DNA of 64,000 nt, taken from positions 322,113 through 386,112 of the forward strand of contig CAVPXL010000003.1 of assembly GCA_963709765.1 (NCBI GenBank). The letters are read 5' to 3'. The notes under the pieces are model-generated. The model searched no databases. It was given only the letters and a program-made list of their open reading frames with translations, and was not told the DNA's origin. A program made the position numbers and the translations under genes. How positions within the stretch are numbered: position 1 is the first letter of the stretch; the number at the start of each line of letters is the position of its first letter. Origin of the DNA: Roseitranquillus sp963709765 (GTDB taxonomy: Bacteria > Pseudomonadota > Alphaproteobacteria > Rhodobacterales > Rhodobacteraceae). Positions 23,605 through 31,013 of the stretch are shown here, piece after piece.

Positions 23605-23973
23605 ATGATCCAGATGCAGACCAATCTGGATGTCGCTGACAATTCCGGCGCACGCCGGGTTCAGTGCATCAAGGTTCTCGGCGGGTCCAAGCGGAGATAC
23701 GCCGGCGTAGGCGACATCATTGTCGTCAGCGTCAAGGAGGCAATCCCGCGCGGCCGCGTCAAGAAGGGCGACGTCCGCAAGGCCGTTGTCGTCCGTACCG
23801 CGAAGGAAGTCCGTCGCGAAGACGGTACGGCCATCCGGTTCGACCGCAATGCGGCCGTGATCCTCAACAACAATAACGAGCCTGTGGGCACCCGGATTTT
23901 CGGCCCGGTGGTTCGCGAACTGCGCGCGAAGAACTTCATGAAGATCATCTCGCTGGCTCCGGAGGTGCTCTGA
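23605..23973 (+). CDS. rplN: 50S ribosomal protein L14
   Basis: 122 residues with MIQMQTNLDVADNSGARRV, the GDIIVVSVKEAIPRG segment and a normal C-terminus MKIISLAPEVL. L14 lies at the subunit interface and binds the silencing factor RsfS. The stop overlaps the rplX start (TGATGG), suggesting coupled translation. The gene is intact. Confidence 0.98.
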   Translation: MIQMQTNLDVADNSGARRVQCIKVLGGSKRRYAGVGDIIVVSVKEAIPRGRVKKGDVRKAVVVRTAKEVRREDGTAIRFDRNAAVILNNNNEPVGTRIFGPVVRELRAKNFMKIISLAPEVL

Positions 23974-24278
23974 TGGCTGCAAAGCTTCGCAAGGGCGACA
24001 AGGTCGTGGTGCTCGCCGGCAAGGACAAGGGTAAGCGGGGCGAGATCACGCGCGTGATGCCCAAGGATAACAAGGCAGTCGTTGATGGCGTCAATATCGC
24101 CGTGCGGCACCAGCGCCAGTCGCAGACCAGCCAAGGCGGCCGGGTGCCGACCGCTATGCCGATGGATCTGTCCAATCTTGCTCTGATCGACGGCAACGGC
24201 AAGGCCACGCGCGTTGGCTTTCGTGTCGAGGACGGTAAGAAAGTCCGGTTCGCCAAGTCGACGGGAGATGTGATCTGA
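23973..24278 (+). CDS. rplX: 50S ribosomal protein L24
   Basis: 101 residues. The KOW motif is visible as KLRKGDKVVVLAGKDKGKRG, followed by VDGVNIAVRHQRQSQ. L24 is one of the two initiators of 50S assembly. Start and stop overlap rplN and rplE by single bases (TGATG on both sides). The gene is intact. Confidence 0.97.
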   Translation: MAAKLRKGDKVVVLAGKDKGKRGEITRVMPKDNKAVVDGVNIAVRHQRQSQTSQGGRVPTAMPMDLSNLALIDGNGKATRVGFRVEDGKKVRFAKSTGDVI

Positions 24279-24841
24279 TGCTAGATTCCGCTAATTACAT
24301 CCCGCGCCTGAAGAGCCAGTACCGCGACACGATCCGCGCGGCTCTGAAGGAGGAGTTTGGTTACGGCAACGACATGATGATCCCTCGGCTCGAGAAGATC
24401 GTCCTGAATATCGGTTGTGGTGCCGAGGCCGTGAAGGATTCCAAAAAGGCCAAATCGGCCCAAGACGATCTCTCGCGGATCGCCGGTCAGAAGGCCGTCG
24501 TGACCAAGGCGAAGAAGTCAATCGCTGGTTTTCGTGTTCGTGAGGAAATGCCGCTCGGGGCGAAAGTGACGCTTCGAGGCGATCGGATGTATGAGTTTCT
24601 CGACCGCCTTGTCACCATCGCGATGCCGCGTATCCGCGACTTCCGCGGCGTTTCTGGCAAAAGTTTCGACGGGCGGGGCAATTACGCCACGGGTCTGAAG
24701 GAGCACATCGTGTTTCCTGAGATCGAGTACGACAAGGTCGACGAGGTGTGGGGCATGGATATCGTGATCTGCACCAACGCCGAAACCGATGCGGAAGCGA
24801 AGGCGCTGTTGAAGCACTTCAACATGCCGTTCAACAGCTGA
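24278..24841 (+). CDS. rplE: 50S ribosomal protein L5
   Basis: 187 residues with MMIPRLEKIVLNIGCG, KAKKSIAGFRVREEMPLG, FLDRLVTIAMPRIRDFRG and IVFPEIEYDKVDEVWGMD. L5 binds 5S rRNA and contacts the P-site tRNA. The start overlaps the rplX stop, and rpsN follows 14 bp later. The gene is intact. Confidence 0.98.
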   Translation: MLDSANYIPRLKSQYRDTIRAALKEEFGYGNDMMIPRLEKIVLNIGCGAEAVKDSKKAKSAQDDLSRIAGQKAVVTKAKKSIAGFRVREEMPLGAKVTLRGDRMYEFLDRLVTIAMPRIRDFRGVSGKSFDGRGNYATGLKEHIVFPEIEYDKVDEVWGMDIVICTNAETDAEAKALLKHFNMPFNS

Positions 24842-24855
24842 CCTCAGGGGATATC

Positions 24856-25161
24856 ATGGCCAAGAAAGCAATGATCGAACGCGAGAAGAAGCGTCAGCGG
24901 CTGGTGGAGCAATACGCCGCCAAGCGGGCGCAACTCAAGGAAATTGCGAACGACGAGACGAAGTCGATGGAGGAGCGTTTCAAGGCGCGCCTCAAGCTTG
25001 CGAAACTTCCTCGGAATTCCTCGCCGTCGCGTCTTCATAACCGCTGCCAGCTGACCGGCCGGCCGCATGCCTACTATCGGAAGCTGAAGATGAGCCGCAT
25101 CGCGCTTCGTGAGCTTGGCAGCCAGGGTCAGATCCCTGGCCTGGTCAAGTCGAGCTGGTAA
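24856..25161 (+). CDS. rpsN: 30S ribosomal protein S14 (zinc-free type)
   Basis: 101 residues, beginning MAKKAMIEREKKRQRLV and ending SQGQIPGLVKSSW. The C-terminal RLHNRCQLTGRPHAYYRK segment has a single Cys, so this is the longer form without the CxxC pairs that bind zinc. The ATG at 24856 follows AGGGG; a longer in-frame start upstream would run into rplE and is not credible. The gene is intact. Confidence 0.97.
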   Translation: MAKKAMIEREKKRQRLVEQYAAKRAQLKEIANDETKSMEERFKARLKLAKLPRNSSPSRLHNRCQLTGRPHAYYRKLKMSRIALRELGSQGQIPGLVKSSW

Positions 25162-25173
25162 GGAGGGTTCGAG

Positions 25174-25566
25174 ATGACTGATCCTCTTGGGGATATGCTC
25201 ACCCGCATCCGCAACGCGCAGATGCGAGGTAAGTCCACAGTTCGGACTCCGGCTTCGAAGATCCGTGCCTGGGTTCTCGACGTGCTCGCCGACGAGGGCT
25301 ACATCCGTGGCTACGAACGGGCCGAGAATGGTCTCGGCCATCCGGAGCTCGAAATCAGCTTGAAGTATTACGAGGGCACGCCGGTCATCCGCGAAATGAA
25401 GCGGGTCTCGAAGCCGGGCCGCCGCGTCTACATGGCTGCTCGGGATCTTCCGGCGCCGCGCCAGGGTCTTGGCGTTTCCATCGTCTCGACGTCGAAGGGC
25501 GTGATGTCGGATGCTTCCGCTCGCCAGGCCAATGTCGGCGGCGAAGTGCTCTGCACAGTGTTCTGA
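25174..25566 (+). CDS. rpsH: 30S ribosomal protein S8
   Basis: 130 residues with MTDPLGDMLTRIRNAQM, ISLKYYEGTPVI and the C-terminal STSKGVMSDASARQANVGG, which carries the rRNA-binding STSKG motif. S8 is central to assembly of the 16S central domain and in E. coli represses the spc operon. A strong AAGGAGGG sits before the start. The gene is intact. Confidence 0.98.
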   Translation: MTDPLGDMLTRIRNAQMRGKSTVRTPASKIRAWVLDVLADEGYIRGYERAENGLGHPELEISLKYYEGTPVIREMKRVSKPGRRVYMAARDLPAPRQGLGVSIVSTSKGVMSDASARQANVGGEVLCTVF

Positions 25567-25576
25567 GGAGGGCGGT

Positions 25577-26110
25577 ATGTCTCGTATTGGGAAAAAGCCG
25601 GTTGAGCTGCCGTCGGGGGTCGAGGCCTCCATATCCGGCCAGACCGTCGAGGTGAAGGGGCCGAAGGGCACCCGCTCGTTCACGGCGACAGATGATGTGA
25701 ACCTGACCATCGGAGGTGGTACGGTCACGGTCGAGCCGCGCGGCAAGTCGAAACGTTCCCGGCAGCAGTGGGGCATGAGCCGCACGATGGTCGCGAACCT
25801 TGTTCAGGGTGTATCTTCGGGGTTCAAGAAGGAGCTCGAGATCCAGGGCGTCGGCTATCGCGCTCAGATGCAGGGGAACATCCTCAAGCTGAACCTCGGC
25901 TTGAGCCACGAGGTCAACTTCGAAGTCCCGCAGGATGTGACTGTGACGACGCCGAAGCAGACCGAAATCGTGGTCGAGGGCATCGACGAGCAGAAGGTTG
26001 GCCAGGTGGCCGCAAACATCCGCGAGTGGCGGCGGCCGGAGCCCTACAAGGGCAAGGGTATCCGTTACAAGGGCGAATTCATCTTCCGCAAGGAAGGCAA
26101 GAAGAAGTAA
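25577..26110 (+). CDS. rplF: 50S ribosomal protein L6
   Basis: 177 residues beginning MSRIGKKPVELPSGVE, with EVKGPKGTRSF, QGVGYRAQMQGN and the conserved end PYKGKGIRYKGEFIFRKEGK. L6 lies near the sarcin-ricin loop. The start at 25577 follows TGAGGAGGGCGGT, a very strong ribosome-binding site that overlaps the rpsH stop. The gene is intact. Confidence 0.98.
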   Translation: MSRIGKKPVELPSGVEASISGQTVEVKGPKGTRSFTATDDVNLTIGGGTVTVEPRGKSKRSRQQWGMSRTMVANLVQGVSSGFKKELEIQGVGYRAQMQGNILKLNLGLSHEVNFEVPQDVTVTTPKQTEIVVEGIDEQKVGQVAANIREWRRPEPYKGKGIRYKGEFIFRKEGKKK

Positions 26111-26121
26111 GGCTGCGAAAA

Positions 26122-26481
26122 ATGACGAACAAGAAGAGAGATCTGTTCCTCAAGCGCCGCCTGCGCACGCGGAACAAGCTTCGTACTCTGGCCGCCGGGC
26201 GTCCGCGCCTGTCGGTTCACCGTTCGAGCAAGAACATCAGTGTCCAGCTGATCGACGATGCGGAAGGTCGCACTGTTGCATCGGCTTCGAGCCTCGAAAA
26301 GGAACTCGGCGTTCTCGGCAAGAACAACGTCGAGGCCGCGTCCGCGATTGGTCGGGCGATTGCCGAGCGCGCCAAGAAGGCCGGTGTCGAGGAGTGTTAT
26401 TTCGATCGCGGTGGCTTCCTGTTTCACGGTCGCATCAAGGCGCTGGCCGATGCTGCCCGTGAGGGCGGTCTGAAGTTCTGA
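26122..26481 (+). CDS. rplR: 50S ribosomal protein L18
   Basis: 119 residues with RLRTRNKLRTLAAGRPRLSV, HRSSKNISVQLIDD and the C-terminal CYFDRGGFLFHGRIKALADA. L18 binds 5S rRNA together with L5. The ATG at 26122 lies 11 bp after rplF; the upstream bases are only weakly purine-rich, so it may depend on translation of rplF. The gene is intact. Confidence 0.97.
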   Translation: MTNKKRDLFLKRRLRTRNKLRTLAAGRPRLSVHRSSKNISVQLIDDAEGRTVASASSLEKELGVLGKNNVEAASAIGRAIAERAKKAGVEECYFDRGGFLFHGRIKALADAAREGGLKF

Positions 26482-26492
26482 AGGAGACGAGA

Positions 26493-27065
26493 ATGGCAAG
26501 AGAACATCAGGGTGGTAGAGGTCGTCGCGATCGCGACGAAAAGCCCGAATTCGCCGATCGTCTCGTGGCGATCAATCGTGTCAGCAAAACGGTCAAGGGT
26601 GGCAAGCGCTTCGGCTTTGCTGCGCTCGTGGTCGTTGGCGATCAGAAAGGTCGTGTCGGTTTCGGCAAGGGGAAGGCCAAGGAAGTCCCCGAAGCCATCC
26701 GCAAGGCCACCGAACAGGCCCGGCGCGCGATGATCCGGGTCCCGCTTCGCGAGGGCCGTACGCTTCACCATGACACCGAAGGCCGACATGGCGCGGGTCG
26801 TGTCGTCATGCGAACGGCGCCTACCGGCACCGGCATCATCGCGGGCGGCCCGATGCGCGCGGTCTTCGAGATGCTGGGTATCCAGGATGTCGTGGCCAAG
26901 TCGCTCGGCAGCCAGAACCCCTACAACATGATCCGCGCTACGCTGGACGGCCTGAAAAGCGAGCAGTCGCCTCGTTCGGTGGCTCAACGGCGAGGCAAGA
27001 AGGTTGCCGATATCCTTCGGCGCGGGGACGAACCCGAACCGGCCGCTGAGCCGGCAGAAGCCTGA
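26493..27065 (+). CDS. rpsE: 30S ribosomal protein S5
   Basis: 190 residues with the double-stranded-RNA-binding segment RVSKTVKGGKRFGFAALVV, then VGFGKGKAKEVPEAIRKA and GTGIIAGGPMRAVFEMLGI. S5 acts in decoding accuracy and at the mRNA entry channel. GAAGGAGACGAG precedes the start. The C-terminus is a short acidic Pro/Ala tail, often seen in alphaproteobacteria. The gene is intact. Confidence 0.98.
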   Translation: MAREHQGGRGRRDRDEKPEFADRLVAINRVSKTVKGGKRFGFAALVVVGDQKGRVGFGKGKAKEVPEAIRKATEQARRAMIRVPLREGRTLHHDTEGRHGAGRVVMRTAPTGTGIIAGGPMRAVFEMLGIQDVVAKSLGSQNPYNMIRATLDGLKSEQSPRSVAQRRGKKVADILRRGDEPEPAAEPAEA

Positions 27066-27076
27066 GGAGACGCACG

Positions 27077-27266
27077 ATGGCCAAGACGATCGTCGTGAAG
27101 CAGGTGGGTTCGCCCATCCGTCGCCCCGAGAAGCAGCGCAAGACGCTTGATCGGTTTGGGGCTCAATAAGATGCACAAGACCCGGGAGCTTGAGGATACA
27201 CCTGCCGTGCGTGGCATGGTCAACTCGATCCCCCATCTGGTGCAGATCGTGGAGGAGCGGGGATAA
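27077..27266 (+). CDS. rpmD: 50S ribosomal protein L30, one frameshift in this sequence
   Basis: As written, the frame from ATG 27077 stops after 30 codons (MAKTIVVKQVGSPIRRPEKQ and then RKTLDRFGAQ). Dropping one G at 27149 restores a standard L30: KTL joined to IGLGLNKMHKTRELEDTP, then VRGMVNSIPHLVQIVEERG and TAA at 27264-27266. The total of about 62 residues is normal. It sits in its expected place between rpsE and rplO. Since the rest is perfectly conserved, a one-base sequence error is the best explanation. Automated callers may miss this gene. Confidence 0.9.
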
Positions 27267-27273
27267 ACGACCC

Positions 27274-27307
27274 GCTCAGCCTTGCTGAGGCCCGCCGGAA
27301 GGGCGGG
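27274..27307 (+). other. Two adjacent hairpins between rpmD and rplO
   Basis: CTCAG (27274-27278) pairs with CTGAG (27284-27288), and CCCGCC (27291-27296) pairs with GGCGGG (27302-27307). No T run follows. They occupy the 113-bp gap before rplO and may act in RNA processing or weak attenuation. Confidence 0.45.
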
Positions 27308-27379
27308 TTCGATACTCATATTTGACAGCCGCGGTCGGTCCCTTGTCGCTCGGGGCCGCATCCGGCGAGGAGAAGCGAC

Positions 27380-27847
27380 ATGAAGCTCAACCAACTGTCC
27401 GACAATCCGGGGGCGACGAAGCGCAAGAAGCGCGTCGGCCGCGGTCCCGGATCGGGCCTCGGCAAAACCGCCGGGCGCGGCATCAAGGGCCAGAAGTCCC
27501 GTTCTGGTGTGGCGATCAACGGATATGAGGGCGGACAGATGCCGCTCTACCAGCGTCTGCCGAAGCGTGGCTTCAACAAGCCGAACCGCAAGCAGTTCGC
27601 CGTGGTGAATATCGGTTTGATCCAGAAATTCGTGGATGCCGGCAAGCTTGGTGAAGAAATCACCGAGACCGAACTGGTCGACAGCGGGCTTATCCGGCGC
27701 AAGCGAGATGGCATCCGCCTGCTGGCGAAGGGCGAAGTGACCTCGAAGCTGGTTCTGACGGTCGCCGGCGCATCGAAGGCGGCGGTCGAGGCAGTCGAGA
27801 AGGCCGGAGGCTCGGTAACCGTGACTTCCGCGTCGGCAGCAGAATAA
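27380..27847 (+). CDS. rplO: 50S ribosomal protein L15
   Basis: 155 residues with MKLNQLSDNPGATKRKKRVG, GSGLGKTAGRGIKGQKSRSG, YQRLPKRGFN and a C-terminal Ala-rich helix (AGASKAAVEAVEKAGGSV). L15 is a late-assembly protein bridging 23S domains. It begins 113 bp after rpmD across two hairpins and has GGCGAGGAGAAGCGAC before the ATG. secY follows 102 bp downstream. The gene is intact. Confidence 0.98.
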   Translation: MKLNQLSDNPGATKRKKRVGRGPGSGLGKTAGRGIKGQKSRSGVAINGYEGGQMPLYQRLPKRGFNKPNRKQFAVVNIGLIQKFVDAGKLGEEITETELVDSGLIRRKRDGIRLLAKGEVTSKLVLTVAGASKAAVEAVEKAGGSVTVTSASAAE

Positions 27848-27896
27848 GACGTTGTGGGCGGGCGCTGGCCCGCTTACATCCGCTCAAGGTTTTCCA

Positions 27897-27930
27897 AGCG
27901 CCGCCGACCGGAAACCGGTTCGGCGGCGCT
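27897..27930 (+). other. Long hairpin between rplO and secY
   Basis: AGCGCCGCCGACCGG (27897-27911) pairs with CCGGTTCGGCGGCGCT (27915-27930): 15 pairs with a single bulged T and a 3-nt loop. No T run follows. It lies 20 bp before secY and could lower readthrough or set the ratio of ribosomal proteins to SecY. Confidence 0.6.
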
Positions 27931-27949
27931 GTCATGAAAGAGACACGCG

Positions 27950-29305
27950 ATGGCATCGGCAGCAGAACAAATGGCGGCCAACCTCAGCTGGGGCACTTTT
28001 GGCAAGGCAACCGAGCTCAGGCAGCGCATCCTTTTCACCCTGGCCCTCCTGATCGTCTACCGCCTCGGGACCTACATCCCTGTTCCCGGAATCGACGGCG
28101 GGGCGCTGCGGGAGTTCATGGATCAGGCGGTGGCCGGAATTGGTGGCATCCTCAACATGTTCACCGGCGGTGCCATCAGCCGAATGGGAATCTTCGCGCT
28201 TGGCATCATGCCCTACATCTCGGCGTCGATCATCATCCAGTTGATGTCTGCGATGGTGCCGCAGCTCGAGCAACTGAAAAAGGAAGGCGAGCAGGGTCGG
28301 AAAAAGATCAACCAGTACACCCGCTACGGCACGGTCCTGCTGGCGACGTTCCAGGCCTACGGTCTTGCTGTCAGTCTCGAGGCGGGTGACCTGGTGACCG
28401 ACCCCAGCTGGTTCTTCCGCATCTCCTGCGTCATTACGCTCGTCGGCGGCACGATGTTCCTGATGTGGCTGGGTGAACAGATCACGTCCCGCGGAATCGG
28501 CAACGGAATTTCGCTGATCATCTTCGTCGGGATCATTGCCCAGGTGCCCGCTGCGCTCGCGCAGTTTCTCAGCCAGGGCCGTTCGGGGGCGCTGAGCCCC
28601 GCCATCATCATCGGGGTGATCCTCGTCGTCATTGCGACGATCACGTTCGTGGTTTTCATGGAGCGCGCGCTGCGCAAAATCCACATCCAGTACCCGCGCC
28701 GGCAGGTAGGGATGAAGGTATATGACGGGGGTTCGTCGCATCTGCCGATCAAGGTCAATCCGGCAGGCGTGATCCCCGCGATCTTCGCATCGTCATTGCT
28801 GCTGCTTCCGACCACGCTCGCGACTTTCTCGGGTCAGCAGACCGGTCCGTTCATGTCGACCCTTCTGGCGTATTTCGGCCCGGGACAACCGCTCTACCTC
28901 GCATTCCTGACGGGGATGATCGTCTTCTTCACGTTCTTCTACACGTTCAACGTGTCCTTCAAGACTGACGACGTGGCGGATAACCTAAAAAACCAGAACG
29001 GCTTCGTGCCCGGAATCAGACCGGGCAAGAGGACGGAGGAATACCTAGATTACGTGGTGACGCGCATTCTTGTGCTCGGCTCGGCCTACCTCGCGTTCGT
29101 CGTGCTCCTACCTGAAATCCTGCGAAGTCAGTTGGCCATACCGTTCTACTTTGGCGGCACCTCGGTTTTGATTGTGGTGTCAGTGACGATGGACACGATC
29201 AATCAGGTGCAATCTCATTTGCTTGCGCATCAATACGAGGGATTGATAGAGAAATCCCAGCTGCGCGGCAAACGGCGCGGGAAAAAAGGGACAGCCAGAC
29301 GATGA
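27950..29305 (+). CDS. secY: Protein translocase subunit SecY
   Basis: 451 residues with ten predicted transmembrane helices. Typical segments include YRLGTYIPVPGID in the first helix-plug region, GIMPYISASIIIQL, QYTRYGTVLLA, GIGNGISLIIFVGI, the cytosolic loop VPGIRPGKRTEEYLDYV and QVQSHLLAHQYEGLIEKS at the end. SecY forms the protein-conducting channel with SecE and SecG. Its stop overlaps adk by ATGA, so the two are probably translated together. The gene is intact. Confidence 0.98.
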   Translation: MASAAEQMAANLSWGTFGKATELRQRILFTLALLIVYRLGTYIPVPGIDGGALREFMDQAVAGIGGILNMFTGGAISRMGIFALGIMPYISASIIIQLMSAMVPQLEQLKKEGEQGRKKINQYTRYGTVLLATFQAYGLAVSLEAGDLVTDPSWFFRISCVITLVGGTMFLMWLGEQITSRGIGNGISLIIFVGIIAQVPAALAQFLSQGRSGALSPAIIIGVILVVIATITFVVFMERALRKIHIQYPRRQVGMKVYDGGSSHLPIKVNPAGVIPAIFASSLLLLPTTLATFSGQQTGPFMSTLLAYFGPGQPLYLAFLTGMIVFFTFFYTFNVSFKTDDVADNLKNQNGFVPGIRPGKRTEEYLDYVVTRILVLGSAYLAFVVLLPEILRSQLAIPFYFGGTSVLIVVSVTMDTINQVQSHLLAHQYEGLIEKSQLRGKRRGKKGTARR

Positions 29306-29952
29306 ACATCATCCTCCTCGGGCCGCCTGGCGCCGGAAAGGGAACCCAGGCGCGCCGGCTCGTCGAGGAGCGAGGCATGACGCAGCTGTCGACTGGCGAC
29401 ATGTTGCGTGCCGCCCGGACGAGCGGCACCGAGGTTGGGCGGCGCGTTGCTGCGGTGATGGACCGCGGCGATCTCGTGACCGACGAGATTGTCATCGGGC
29501 TGATCCGGGAAAAGCTGGAACAGGCGCCGCAAGGCAGCTTCATTTTCGATGGGTTTCCCAGAACACTCGCGCAGGCCGATGCGCTAGGAGAGTTGCTGAC
29601 GTCGCTGGGGCGCAGTCTTGACGCCGTGATCGAGATGAACATCGACGACGAGGCGCTGGTCGCGCGGGTTTCTGGGCGCTTCACATGCGCGACGTGCGGC
29701 GCAGTCTACCATGACGTTACGCGACAGCCCGAGCAGAGTGGCATATGCGACGAGTGTGGCGGAACGACGTTCGTCCGGCGCCAGGACGACAACGAGGTTG
29801 CACTGCGGAACCGTCTGTTGGAGTACTACAAGAAGACGTCGCCGCTGATCGGCTACTATTACGCGAAGGGGCGCCTCTCGAGCGTGGATGGTCTCCAGCC
29901 GATCGATGCGGTGGCTGCGCAGATCGCAGAGGTCCTGCACCGTTCGACTTAG
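29302..29952 (+). CDS. adk: Adenylate kinase (zinc-lid, long form)
   Basis: 216 residues. The P-loop is GPPGAGKGT at 7-15, followed by STGDMLRAA (AMP binding) and FDGFPRTLAQA. The lid carries C129, C132, C149 and C152, the four-Cys zinc-binding form rather than the E. coli His/Ser/Asp/Thr set. The enzyme interconverts ATP + AMP and 2 ADP. It sits after secY, as in many bacteria, and rpsM follows after 174 bp with a hairpin in between. The gene is intact. Confidence 0.98.
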   Translation: MNIILLGPPGAGKGTQARRLVEERGMTQLSTGDMLRAARTSGTEVGRRVAAVMDRGDLVTDEIVIGLIREKLEQAPQGSFIFDGFPRTLAQADALGELLTSLGRSLDAVIEMNIDDEALVARVSGRFTCATCGAVYHDVTRQPEQSGICDECGGTTFVRRQDDNEVALRNRLLEYYKKTSPLIGYYYAKGRLSSVDGLQPIDAVAAQIAEVLHRST

Positions 29953-30043
29953 GCACTTGACGCGCAACGTCAGGTTCCGTACCTCACGCCATCCCGGCGG
30001 GAATCGGTCTTGCGTCCGTTTTCCGTCCTCATCGAACAGCTGT

Positions 30044-30069
30044 AACCCGAGAGAAGGCTGTCTCGGGTT
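30044..30069 (+). other. Hairpin between adk and rpsM
   Basis: AACCCGAGA (30044-30052) and TCTCGGGTT (30061-30069) form a perfect 9-bp stem with an 8-nt loop. Only three T residues follow, so a terminator role is doubtful. It lies 58 bp before rpsM. Confidence 0.55.
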
Positions 30070-30126
30070 TGACGTTGTGAAAAAAGGTTCTGGCATCACG
30101 GAACCGCAACGAAAGGATACTGCCAA

Positions 30127-30495
30127 GTGGCACGAATTGCCGGCGTCAATATTCCAAGCGCCAAGCGTGTTCCGATCGCGCTCACATACATCACGGGCAT
30201 CGGTCCCTCGTCTGCCAAGACCATCTGCGAAGCCGTTGGCGTGGACGAAAGTCGGCGCGTCAACGAGCTGAGCGATGCTGAGGTCCTTGCGATCCGAGAG
30301 CACATCGACGCCAATTTCTCGGTCGAGGGTGATCTTCGGCGTGAGGTCCAGATGAACGTCAAGCGCTTGATGGATTTGGGTTGCTATCGTGGGCTGCGCC
30401 ATCGTCGGAACCTTCCTGTTCGCGGCCAGCGCACGCACACAAATGCCCGCACCCGCAAGGGTCCGGCGAAGCCGATCGCCGGCAGGAAGAAGTAG
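30127..30495 (+). CDS. rpsM: 30S ribosomal protein S13 (GTG start)
   Basis: 122 residues starting with GTG: MARIAGVNIPSAKRVPIALT, the helix-hairpin-helix YITGIGPSSAKTICEA, and the C-terminal GLRHRRNLPVRGQRTHTNAR ending in PAKPIAGRKK. S13 contacts the P-site tRNA and bridges to the 50S. GAAAGGATACTGCCAA supplies the ribosome-binding site. No ATG fits the family N-terminus, so GTG is the true start. The gene is intact. Confidence 0.97.
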   Translation: MARIAGVNIPSAKRVPIALTYITGIGPSSAKTICEAVGVDESRRVNELSDAEVLAIREHIDANFSVEGDLRREVQMNVKRLMDLGCYRGLRHRRNLPVRGQRTHTNARTRKGPAKPIAGRKK

Positions 30496-30506
30496 GGGGC
30501 GCAGCA

Positions 30507-30899
30507 ATGGCACGTGATCGTCGCACGACGACCCGCAAGAAGGTCTCGAAGAACATCGCCACGGGTGTGGCGCATGTGAATTCGTCGTTCAACAATACCA
30601 AGATCCTGATCTCCGACGTACAGGGCAACGCGATTGCCTGGTCGTCCGCCGGCACGATGGGTTTTAAGGGCAGCCGGAAGTCGACGCCTTATGCAGCTCA
30701 GATGGCTGCCGAGGATGCTGGCCGCAAGGCGCAGGAGCACGGCGTCCGCACGCTCGAAGTCGAAGTGCAAGGCCCCGGTTCCGGTCGCGAAAGCGCACTG
30801 CGCGCGCTCGCGGCCGTGGGATTCAACATCACGTCGATTCGTGACGTGACGCCGATCGCTCACAACGGCTGCCGACCGCCGAAGCGTCGGCGCGTCTGA
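30507..30899 (+). CDS. rpsK: 30S ribosomal protein S11
   Basis: 130 residues with VAHVNSSFNNTKILISDVQG, FKGSRKSTPYAAQMAAEDAG and a conserved end VTPIAHNGCRPPKRRRV. S11 forms part of the platform and E-site mRNA path. It starts 11 bp after rpsM. A strong terminator-like hairpin follows 15 bp after the stop, before rpoA. The gene is intact. Confidence 0.98.
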   Translation: MARDRRTTTRKKVSKNIATGVAHVNSSFNNTKILISDVQGNAIAWSSAGTMGFKGSRKSTPYAAQMAAEDAGRKAQEHGVRTLEVEVQGPGSGRESALRALAAVGFNITSIRDVTPIAHNGCRPPKRRRV

Positions 30900-30914
30900 G
30901 CCTGTCCGGTCCTG

Positions 30915-30956
30915 ACGGGCTGCGGCATGGGCCGCGGCCCGTTTTCGTCGTTTTTT
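30915..30956 (+). terminator. Terminator-like hairpin between rpsK and rpoA
   Basis: ACGGGCTGCGG (30915-30925) pairs with CCGCGGCCCGT (30932-30942), 11 bp with one G-U pair. It is followed by TTTT, CGTCG and TTTTTT up to 30956. By structure this is among the best terminators in the window, yet rpoA and rplQ lie downstream on the same strand. Confidence 0.75.
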
Positions 30957-31013
30957 CCCTCGGGCGTCTTCCGTCGCGGACATGAGCGGAAGGCAGGAAT
31001 TGAGGAGATCTTC

